Shown: one piece after another, positions 17,288 through 24,293 of the stretch
Position numbering within the stretch: the first letter of the stretch is position 1
Layout: every line of letters starts with the position of its first letter
Program-made: the position numbers and the translations under genes
From: Occallatibacter savannae
Lineage (GTDB): Bacteria > Acidobacteriota > Terriglobia > Terriglobales > Acidobacteriaceae
Assembly: GCF_003131205.1 (NCBI RefSeq)
Contig: NZ_QFFY01000002.1
Location: forward strand, 928,512 to 992,511
Direction of reading: 5' to 3'
Length of the DNA: 64,000 nucleotides
The notes under the pieces: model-generated
The model's input: the letters and a program-made list of their open reading frames with translations, nothing else
Databases searched by the model: none
Told to the model about the DNA's origin: nothing

Positions 17288-19849
17288 ATGCGAAAGCTCG
17301 GGCAGGATGTGGTGTACGCGCTGCGGCAGATGCGGCACTCACCGGTGTTTACGTTGACAGCGATGTTGACCCTGGCGCTGGGGATCGGCGCAACGACGGC
17401 AATCTTTTCGCTCATTCATACGGTGATGTTGAAGTCGCTGCCGGTGACGGATCCGGCGACGCTGTATCGCGTGGGGGAGGGGAACGACTGTTGCGTGAAC
17501 ATGGGGCCGGAGGGAAGCTGGGGACTGTTTCCGTACGTGGTGTACCAGCGTTTTCGGGATGCGGCGCCGGAGTTTGAGCAGATGGCGGCGTTCCAGGCGG
17601 GGCGCGAACTGTTCAGCGTGCGGCGTGGAGAGACCGATCAACTGGCGAAGCCGTTGCGCGCGGAGTACGTGTCAGGAAACTACTTTGCGACTTTCGGAAT
17701 TCAAGCACATGCGGGACGGACGCTGGCACCTGCCGACGACAAGCGCGGAGCGCCGCCCGCGGCGATGCTGACACACAAAGCCTGGCAGCAGAAGTATGGC
17801 GCCGATCCCAAGGTGTTAGGCGCAACGTTTCTGATCAATGGGAATCCGTTCACGGTTGTGGGAATTGCGCCGCGCGGGTTTGATGGCGAGAGACTGGAGA
17901 GCGATCCGCCGGAACTGTTTGTGCCGATCGAGCAGGAGCCGCTGATTGCGGGCGCCAATACGCTGATGAATCAGCCGATGTCGTGGCTGCGGATTATCGG
18001 TAGGGTGAAGCCGGGCGTTAATCCCGAGTCGCTGGGGCCGCGGTTTACAACGATCTTGCGCAACTGGTTTGTGAACGATTTCGGGCCGCTGTTTCCGCAG
18101 TTTGCGCCGCAGGTGAAGGAGGTGCTGCCCAAGCAGTTTGTGAAGCTGACGCCGGGCGGCGCCGGAATTGCGACGATGAAGGCGGACTACGAAGAGAGCC
18201 TGAAAATTCTGCTGGCGGTGTGCGGACTGGTGCTGCTGATTGCGTGCGCGAACATCGCGAACCTGCTGCTGGCGCGCGGGTCGGCACGAAGCACGCAGAC
18301 GGCGATACGGCTGGCGCTTGGTGCATCGCGGCGAAGGCTGATCAGACAGTGGATGACGGAGAGCCTGGTGCTGGCCGTTGCGGGCGGTGCCGCCGGACTG
18401 GTGGTGGCGTTTGCCGGCGTGCGGGTGATTCTGGCGCTGGCGTTTCGTCATGCGGAGTATGTGCCGATCAGCGCGATGCCGTCGCTGCCGGTGCTGGGGT
18501 TTGCGTTTGGAGTAGCGCTGATGACAGGGCTGCTGTTCGGGACGGCGCCGGCGTGGATCTCGACGAGGGCGAATCCGGCGACGGCGCTGCACGGAGCGAA
18601 CCGGACGACGCGGGACCGGAGCGGTTTCTGGCAAAAGGGGCTCGTGATTGTGCAGGCGACGCTCTCGGTTGTGCTGCTGAGCGGGGCGGGACTGCTGACG
18701 CGCAGTATGCAGAAGATGCAGCAGCAGGACTTCGGGTTCACGACCGATCATCGCGTTAGCATCAGCATGTATGCGCCGTTCGCGGGCTACTCGCGGGAGA
18801 AGCTGGACGTGACGTACAAGAACCTGCGGCAGCGGCTCGAGCGGATTCCAGGAGTGAAGCGAGCAGCGCTGGCGTTGTATACACCATTCACGAATAACTG
18901 GGGAGAGCTTTTTATGCGGCCGGGATCGGAGCCGCCGAACATGAGCGATATCTCGAGCGTGATGGTGTCGTGGGATCGCGTGAGCCCTGGATATCTGGAG
19001 ACGATGGGGCAGAAGGTGGTGCGCGGACGCACGCTGACGGAGCAGGATACGGCGGCGACGCGCAATGTGGCGGTGGTGGATGAGGCTCTGGTGAAGAAGT
19101 ACTTCAAGCCGGGTGAGGATCCGATCGGGCAGGTGTTCGGGATTGATGACCCGAGATTCGCGAAGATGTACGAGATTGTGGGCGTGGTGCACACGGCGAA
19201 CTACACGGATCCGAGCGGGCACTGGAGGCCGCCGCTGTTCTTTGTGCCGCTGGCACAGCACGGGACGTTCGACAAGCAGATGGTGCAGATGATCGACGAC
19301 CGCAGCCACATCATGGAGGCTGCTGTGCTGGAGGTGCAGGGCGGCATGGAAGGGCTCGAGGCGCAGGTGAAGCGCGCGTTTTCGGAGGTCGATCCGAACC
19401 TGACGCTGGTGACGATTCGGCCGATGGAGCAGCAGGTTGCGGACAGGCTGGATCAGGACAGGACGGTGGCGCAGCTGACGGGATTGTTCGGATTGCTGGC
19501 GCTGGTGCTGGCGGCGGTGGGACTGTACGGCGTGACGGCGTACAGCGTGGAGCGGAGGACAGCGGAGATCGGCGTACGGATTGCGCTCGGAGCGAATCGG
19601 GCGAGCGTGGTGGAGATGGTGCTGAAGGGCGCGTTCGTGCAGATTGTGATTGGGCTGGCGATCGGTGTGCCGGCTTCGATCGCGTGCGCGCGGCTGATTG
19701 CGGCGAAGCTCTACCAGGTGAAGGGCTGGGATCCGCTGGTGCTGGGCGGGGCGGTGGCGGCTCTGGCGGTGTGTGCACTGGTGGCGAGCGTTGTGCCGGC
19801 GCGGAGAGCGGCGGCGGTGAATCCGGTGAGGGCGTTGCGGGTGGAGTAA
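17288..19849 (+). CDS. ADOP-type ABC transporter permease (MacB/FtsX-like)
   Basis: The 853-residue protein starts MRKLGQDVVYALRQMRHSP, then has a membrane segment (about 20-45, FTLTAMLTLALGIGATTAIF), a large periplasmic MacB-PCD domain, a first FtsX block of three membrane segments (about 300-425), a second periplasmic domain, and a final FtsX block (about 730-850) ending RRAAAVNPVRALRVE. This duplicated layout is the acidobacterial duplicated orphan permease family (ADOP). Such permeases are usually encoded without an ATPase, and none is adjacent here. They may act in export or in mechanical signalling across the envelope; the substrate is unknown. AAGGA lies seven bases before the ATG. Confidence 0.92.
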   Translation: MRKLGQDVVYALRQMRHSPVFTLTAMLTLALGIGATTAIFSLIHTVMLKSLPVTDPATLYRVGEGNDCCVNMGPEGSWGLFPYVVYQRFRDAAPEFEQMAAFQAGRELFSVRRGETDQLAKPLRAEYVSGNYFATFGIQAHAGRTLAPADDKRGAPPAAMLTHKAWQQKYGADPKVLGATFLINGNPFTVVGIAPRGFDGERLESDPPELFVPIEQEPLIAGANTLMNQPMSWLRIIGRVKPGVNPESLGPRFTTILRNWFVNDFGPLFPQFAPQVKEVLPKQFVKLTPGGAGIATMKADYEESLKILLAVCGLVLLIACANIANLLLARGSARSTQTAIRLALGASRRRLIRQWMTESLVLAVAGGAAGLVVAFAGVRVILALAFRHAEYVPISAMPSLPVLGFAFGVALMTGLLFGTAPAWISTRANPATALHGANRTTRDRSGFWQKGLVIVQATLSVVLLSGAGLLTRSMQKMQQQDFGFTTDHRVSISMYAPFAGYSREKLDVTYKNLRQRLERIPGVKRAALALYTPFTNNWGELFMRPGSEPPNMSDISSVMVSWDRVSPGYLETMGQKVVRGRTLTEQDTAATRNVAVVDEALVKKYFKPGEDPIGQVFGIDDPRFAKMYEIVGVVHTANYTDPSGHWRPPLFFVPLAQHGTFDKQMVQMIDDRSHIMEAAVLEVQGGMEGLEAQVKRAFSEVDPNLTLVTIRPMEQQVADRLDQDRTVAQLTGLFGLLALVLAAVGLYGVTAYSVERRTAEIGVRIALGANRASVVEMVLKGAFVQIVIGLAIGVPASIACARLIAAKLYQVKGWDPLVLGGAVAALAVCALVASVVPARRAAAVNPVRALRVE

Positions 19850-19852
19850 GAA

Positions 19853-19900
19853 AAGCAGTTCTCAGTTTTCAGTCTTCAGTTGTCAGTCCTCAGCTCGGAG
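19853..19900. repeat. CAGTNNN heptad repeats after the ADOP permease
   Basis: Directly after the TAA, five units follow with CAGT every seven bases (CAGTTCT, CAGTTTT, CAGTCTT, CAGTTGT, CAGTCCT), then CAGCTCG. They separate the convergent permease and kinase genes. Confidence 0.75.
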
Positions 19901-19902
19901 TT

Positions 19903-21582
19903 TCAGCCGATTTCGGAGTCGAAGGGGAGGAAGAAGGCGAAGACGGTGCCGTGACGGCGGGGAGATCGACTGGAGCGGAAGAAGATGGAGCCGTGGTGGC
20001 GGTTGATGATTTCTTTGCTGACCCAGAGGCCGAGGCCGGTTCCGATGGTTCCCTTGGTGGTGTAGAAGGGCTCGAACAACCGAATGGTTGCGCTTTTATC
20101 GATGCCGGATCCGGTATCGGCAACGGTGAAGACTACGCCTTGCTGTCCGGTTGACCAGCGGGTGGCCTCGCGCGTGCGAACGGTGAGTTTTCGCGGCCCG
20201 GAGTTCATGGCGTCGAGCGCGTTGGCGATGAAGTTGGCGAGCACCTGGCGGATTTCGCCATCGAAACAGCGGACGGTGCGTTGGGCTGTGAGGCGCGTCG
20301 AGAGCTGGGTCTGTGAGTTGCGCAGACGGCCCTGGTAGACGTTGAGGATCTCGTTGACGAGGGCGGCGGTGTCGACCTGCTGGGGGCTGGTGGACTGGCG
20401 GTGGAAGCGCAGAGTCTGCGCGGTGATGGCGGAGACGCGGCGTAGTTCTGCATCGGCACTGTCGAGGAAAATGCGGAGCTGTTCTTGATTGTCGGTGGAG
20501 CGTGCGAGAAAGAGGAGATTTGTGATGGCTTCGAGCGGATTGTTGATCTCGTGCGCGATGGAAGCGGCGAGGCGTCCGACGGCAGCGAGCTTATCCGCCT
20601 GGATGAGGGCCTTTTCGGCTTTCTTCTGCTGCGTGATCTCGAGGGATGCCGCGGTGATGCCTTGAATCTTGGCATCGGGACCATAGACGGGGAAGTAGCT
20701 GACGGTCCAATAGCGGTATTCGGTGGGGTCAGTGACTAGAGTGCCTTCGAGCGGGTAATTGACAACTGGTTCGCCGCGGGCGACCTGGTCGAAGAGTTCG
20801 CGAAGGCCAGGGATGGGCGCCATCTCGGTGAGGGTTCTGCCGAGGACCTGATCGGGTGTGAGTCCGAAGAAGGCGGCCTGGCGGTGGTTGAGACGGAGGT
20901 AGTGGTAGTCGTCGAGGTCGAAGTAGGCGAGGCCGATGGGGGCGGTGTCGTATATGGTTTTGAGTTCGGCGTGCTGGCGTTCGCTCTCTTCAGATTTGCG
21001 GCGGAGCTCTTCGCGATCAATCTCGAGGGCGCGCCGGACGCGGGCGCGTTCGATTGACTCCCAGCAGCGAGCGGCGACGGTGCCGACGAGATTCACTTCC
21101 TTCTCCGTCCAGTGTCGGGGCTCGGTGGTGTGGACGGCGAGGATGGAGGTGAGGTGGCTGTCTTTCATCAACGGGTAGGAGATGGTTGCGCGGATGCTCG
21201 TTTCGCGGAAACTCTGAAGCACGTCGGCACAGCGAGGGTCGGCCTCGACATCGTCGACGACGAAGGGGCTGCCGGCGACAAGGAGATCGTGCAGCGAGGT
21301 TGAAAAGCGGCGGAGACTATAGGTGCCGATCATGGAAGGAAGGCCATCGACGAAGTTGCCGATGACAGAGGCGGTGTCCTGATCGGCGTCGACCTCGGCG
21401 TAGGCGCAGCGATTGACGCGGATGTGGCGGCCGAGCAACTCGACGGCATTGGAGGTGATCTGAACCGGGTCGATGGCGGTGCGGGAAACAGCTTCGATGC
21501 GGGCCAACAGGGCCTCTCGCTCGTGCATCAGCTCGAGTTCGCGGCGCAGTTGTGCGATCTGCTCTTCGGGGGACGGATCCAT
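19903..21582 (-). CDS. Soluble GAF-PAS sensor histidine kinase
   Basis: The 559-residue protein has an N-terminal coiled coil (about 3-30), a GAF domain (about 35-185), a second coiled coil, a PAS domain (about 215-335, IYDTAPIGLAYFDLDDYHYL) and a histidine kinase core. The phosphoacceptor His lies in SIAHEINNPLEAITNL; the ATP-binding domain shows NALDAM (N box), ADTGSGID (G1) and TGLGLWVSK (G2). No membrane segment is present, so the signal is cytosolic. No response regulator is adjacent, making it an orphan kinase. The ATG at 21580-21582 (MDPSPEEQIAQL) is chosen because the upstream 48 codons are low-complexity and reach the next gene; the ribosome site is weak. Confidence 0.88.
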   Translation of the reverse strand: MDPSPEEQIAQLRRELELMHEREALLARIEAVSRTAIDPVQITSNAVELLGRHIRVNRCAYAEVDADQDTASVIGNFVDGLPSMIGTYSLRRFSTSLHDLLVAGSPFVVDDVEADPRCADVLQSFRETSIRATISYPLMKDSHLTSILAVHTTEPRHWTEKEVNLVGTVAARCWESIERARVRRALEIDREELRRKSEESERQHAELKTIYDTAPIGLAYFDLDDYHYLRLNHRQAAFFGLTPDQVLGRTLTEMAPIPGLRELFDQVARGEPVVNYPLEGTLVTDPTEYRYWTVSYFPVYGPDAKIQGITAASLEITQQKKAEKALIQADKLAAVGRLAASIAHEINNPLEAITNLLFLARSTDNQEQLRIFLDSADAELRRVSAITAQTLRFHRQSTSPQQVDTAALVNEILNVYQGRLRNSQTQLSTRLTAQRTVRCFDGEIRQVLANFIANALDAMNSGPRKLTVRTREATRWSTGQQGVVFTVADTGSGIDKSATIRLFEPFYTTKGTIGTGLGLWVSKEIINRHHGSIFFRSSRSPRRHGTVFAFFLPFDSEIG

Positions 21583-21691
21583 CTCAGTACGTTGGATGGC
21601 AAAAAACGCATGAAATTGGGAAGAGATGCGGAGAAAGTAGCCGCGTGGGGCTCTTTCGATTCCAGATTGTAGAAGGGGCGGTTGGAGTCGG

Positions 21692-22309
21692 TTAGCGGCC
21701 GCCACGCTGGGAGGCGCGGGCTGCACGAATGAGGTTGGGCAGGTTCAGCGAGGCGGAGCGTTTGAGGTTTGCGCCGGCCATGGCTTCGAGCTGTGCCAGA
21801 GCCTGGGTGTGTTCTTCAGGGTTGCGGGCACAGGAGCAGTCGGGCGGGATGTAGATATCGAATCCGCGCATGTTGGCGTCGTGGGTTGTGGCGGTGATGC
21901 AGCTGTTCGAGGTGAGGCCGGTGAGGATGAGGGTCTCGACCTGAAGATGCTGGAGCAGGACTTCCAGCGGAGTCATGTAGAAGGCGGAGTGCATGGGTTT
22001 GAGGACAAAGTAGTCTTCGCTGTCGGGGAGAAGCGGGCGGACGAAGGAGGCGCCTTTGGCTTCGAGGCAGCGGCCGATGAGGACTTCTTTTTCGCTGCGC
22101 CAGTCGCCGTAGTTGTCGTTGACGTAGAGGACGGGGATGGATGCCTGGCGCGCACGGGCTTTGAGTTTGACGAGGGGATTGCGAATTTTGAGTGCGCCCT
22201 GGAGGATGGCGTCGCCGTCGGGGAAGTGGAAGGTGGTGAGGACGTCGATGATGAGCAGAGCGACGGGGACGGGAGAGGGGCTGGTTTGCGCGTGCTTGCG
22301 GGACCGCAT
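21692..22309 (-). CDS. Isochorismatase-like cysteine hydrolase
   Basis: The 205-residue protein has the catalytic triad of the isochorismatase-like superfamily: Asp22 in LLIIDVLTTF, Lys104 in VLKPMHSAF and Cys137 in GLTSNSCI. Members hydrolyse isochorismate, nicotinamide, biuret, ureido or carbamoyl compounds; the residues seen do not fix the substrate. It is cytosolic. It lies 109 bases upstream of the histidine kinase on the same strand, with no further context. Confidence 0.88.
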   Translation of the reverse strand: MRSRKHAQTSPSPVPVALLIIDVLTTFHFPDGDAILQGALKIRNPLVKLKARARQASIPVLYVNDNYGDWRSEKEVLIGRCLEAKGASFVRPLLPDSEDYFVLKPMHSAFYMTPLEVLLQHLQVETLILTGLTSNSCITATTHDANMRGFDIYIPPDCSCARNPEEHTQALAQLEAMAGANLKRSASLNLPNLIRAARASQRGGR

Positions 22310-22385
22310 GGGATGTGTGATGCGGTGCGACCGGGGCGGGTAAGTTTGGATGGAAGAAGGAGGAGAGTGCTAGGCTCGGGTGGTT

Positions 22386-23174
22386 ATGAGTTACGAAACG
22401 ATTCGGGTGGAGAAGAGGGGCGCGATCGCTACGGTCACGATGGATCGCGCGAAGGCTTTGAACGCGCTGAATGCGGCGATGTTCGCGGAGCTGGATGCGG
22501 CCTTTGGCGAGTTGGGCGCGGATGATGCGGTGCGGGTCGTCCTGCTGGCGGGCGCGGGGGAGCGGGCATTCGCTGCGGGGGCGGACATTCGCGAACTGGA
22601 TGCTGTGGGGCGGGGAGAGGGAGAGGCGTTCGCGCTGCAGGGGCAGGCGGTGTTCCGGAAGATTGAGACGCTGGGGAAGCCGGTGATTGCGTGCGTGCGC
22701 GGATTTGCGCTGGGCGGGGGATGCGAGCTGGCGATGGCGTGTTCGTTCCGGCTGGCGGCGGAGGATGCGAAGTTTGGACAGCCGGAGGTGAAGCTGGGAG
22801 TGATTCCGGGGTATGGGGGATCGCAGAGGCTGCCGAGGCTGGTGGGGCGCGGTGCGGCGCTGAAGCTGTTGATGACTGGCGCGGTGATCGATGCGCGGGA
22901 GGCGTTGCGGATTGGATTGGTGGATGAGGTGGTGCCGGCCTCGGAGTTGATGACGCGGGCAGAGTCGCTGGCGGAGGAGATTGCGGCGCAGGCTCCGGGG
23001 GCGGTTGCGGAGGTGATTCGAGTGGTGGATCAGGGGTTGGATCTGCCGCTGGAAGAGGGGCTGCGGTTGGAGGCTGCCGCGTTTGGAAAGTTGTGCGATT
23101 CGGCGGATAAGGCGGAGGGGACGAAGGCGTTTCTAGAGAAACGGAAGGCGGAGTGGGGGAAGGGGCGAGGTTAG
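22386..23174 (+). CDS. Enoyl-CoA hydratase/isomerase (crotonase family)
   Basis: The 262-residue protein matches crotonases from end to end. The CoA-binding stretch AFAAGADIREL (61-71) and oxyanion-hole ALGGGCELAM are present. Both catalytic glutamates of enoyl-CoA hydratase are conserved, Glu114 in GGCELA and Glu134 in QPEVKLGVIPGYGGSQRL. It hydrates trans-2-enoyl-CoA in fatty-acid or amino-acid breakdown. No other beta-oxidation genes are nearby. The ATG at 22386 is preferred to the GTG two codons earlier because the family sequence begins MSYETI. Confidence 0.94.
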   Translation: MSYETIRVEKRGAIATVTMDRAKALNALNAAMFAELDAAFGELGADDAVRVVLLAGAGERAFAAGADIRELDAVGRGEGEAFALQGQAVFRKIETLGKPVIACVRGFALGGGCELAMACSFRLAAEDAKFGQPEVKLGVIPGYGGSQRLPRLVGRGAALKLLMTGAVIDAREALRIGLVDEVVPASELMTRAESLAEEIAAQAPGAVAEVIRVVDQGLDLPLEEGLRLEAAAFGKLCDSADKAEGTKAFLEKRKAEWGKGRG

Positions 23175-23183
23175 TTACTTCTC

Positions 23184-23216
23184 TCCCACATCTCAAAAGC
23201 GAGATATGGGGCACCC
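23184..23216. repeat. GGGGCACCC-family palindrome
   Basis: CCCACATCTC and GAGATATGGGGCACCC flank the loop AAAAGC, ten bases after the enoyl-CoA hydratase stop. Confidence 0.75.
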
Positions 23217-23231
23217 GTCGGGCCTTTTTGT

Positions 23232-23292
23232 TTCCCATGTCTCCAAAGACCGGAGATCCTTCGACAAGCTCAGGGCAGGCTATGGGGCACCA
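23232..23292. repeat. GGGGCACCC-family palindrome interrupted by a second repeat
   Basis: The left arm CCCATGTCTCC and the start of the right arm GGAGA are intact; then CCTTCGACAAGCTCAGGGCA (about 23257-23276) intervenes before the terminal ATGGGGCACC. The inserted unit translates on the minus strand as CPELVEG, the hallmark of a widespread small bacterial repeat. Confidence 0.75.
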
Positions 23293-23326
23293 GGGTTCTC
23301 GTGCGGTGGGACGGTATTCTAGAAGA

Positions 23327-23899
23327 GTGAATTCCCCTTTTGTGAGTGTGCGGTATTGGGTGGTAGCCGGGCTGGTTGCGGCGGGGCTGGTTGCCTGCCA
23401 TAAGCAGGAACAGGCGGTTGTAGGAGCGGCGAAGAGCGCTGTGAGCGCGGAGCAGCAGGCGCGGGCTGCCGCGGAGGCGCGGGCGACCAAGCGCGACGAG
23501 CAGCGGGCGGAGCTGGCGAAGATTTCGCTGCCGACGAAGAGCATGTACGTGGATGTGCACGAGCCGGCGGCGTGGGCGAATCCGTTTCTGGCGGTCGGGC
23601 CGGAGACGATCACGCTGCGGATCATCAACGCGGATGCGAACACGAGCGATGTAGGCAAAGGGACGATGCTGCGGCCGGAAGGGGCGCGGCGGCAGGAGAT
23701 CCAGATCAGGCCGCAGGATCTTGCGGAGGCGATGGTGGCGGTTCCGGCGAACGCGTGGAAGTACGGGCGCGTGGTGGCGGTGGCGGAGATGCCGGGTGGG
23801 GCGGCGAAGGATCGCGCGAAGATGCGGCGGAATGTGGAGAGCGCGATCCAGCAGTTGAATGATCTAGGGATTGTTGTGGAGGAGTGGCCGGGACGGTAG
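23327..23899 (+). CDS. Lipoprotein of unknown function
   Basis: From the GTG at 23327 the 190-residue protein has a short charged start, a hydrophobic segment and the lipobox GLVAC followed by HKQEQ, so it is processed as a lipoprotein. An alanine-, glutamate- and arginine-rich helix follows (about 35-65), then a mixed domain (about 70-190) with ITLRIINADANTSDVGKGT and a C-terminal NDLGIVVEEWPGR. I know no named family. The frame stays open upstream to 23153 but that part is made of palindromic repeats and overlaps the previous gene. A start at the GTG of VSVRYW is also possible. Confidence 0.75.
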   Translation: MNSPFVSVRYWVVAGLVAAGLVACHKQEQAVVGAAKSAVSAEQQARAAAEARATKRDEQRAELAKISLPTKSMYVDVHEPAAWANPFLAVGPETITLRIINADANTSDVGKGTMLRPEGARRQEIQIRPQDLAEAMVAVPANAWKYGRVVAVAEMPGGAAKDRAKMRRNVESAIQQLNDLGIVVEEWPGR

Positions 23900-24200
23900 G
23901 GGCGCACGATCGAGGCGTTTTAGCCTCAGTATTCAGGTCTTAGTGGAATTCAGGTGTTCCATCGTCCCTAACGGGACTTGGAATATTTTTGATTGAAGTT
24001 TCCCCACGCTAAAGCGTGGGGCTAACGAACGCTGCGCCTGACGGCGCAGGTTGTTCGAGCGGCCGAGATTCTGTGGGCGCTACTGAAACATCGGGTAGCC
24101 TTTTATCGCCTCCCGTGTTTGCCTCGCGAGATCGGCAGCATTCCGTAGTTTGTATCCCGCCCTAAATTGGTCCCACGACCAACTTAAAATGGGGCACCCA
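23900..24200. repeat. Cluster of intergenic hairpins
   Basis: Three perfect hairpins lie in a row: GTCCC-TAAC-GGGAC (23964-23977), CCCCACGC-TAAA-GCGTGGGG (24002-24021) and CTGCGCC-tgac-GGCGCAG (24032-24049). A stray right end ATGGGGCACCC occurs at 24189-24199. The four-base loops and perfect stems are REP-like; no gene is visible. Confidence 0.65.
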
Positions 24201-24221
24201 TACTTATATCTTGTGTCTTGT

Positions 24222-24258
24222 TTCCCATGTCTCCAACTTCAGGAGACATGGGGCACCC
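24222..24258. repeat. GGGGCACCC-family palindrome
   Basis: CCCATGTCTCC (24224-24234) pairs perfectly over 11 bp with GGAGACATGGG (24242-24252), loop AACTTCA, followed by GCACCC. It lies 35 bases before the YdiJ-like start. Confidence 0.8.
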
Positions 24259-24293
24259 GAACTTTGTTGAGAGATCAGCGCTAAGATCACAGC

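Noticed and set aside
22435..23907. 490-codon minus-strand frame across the enoyl-CoA hydratase and lipoprotein genes
   Set aside because: Pro/Ser-rich shadow; its PELVEG segment is translated repeat.
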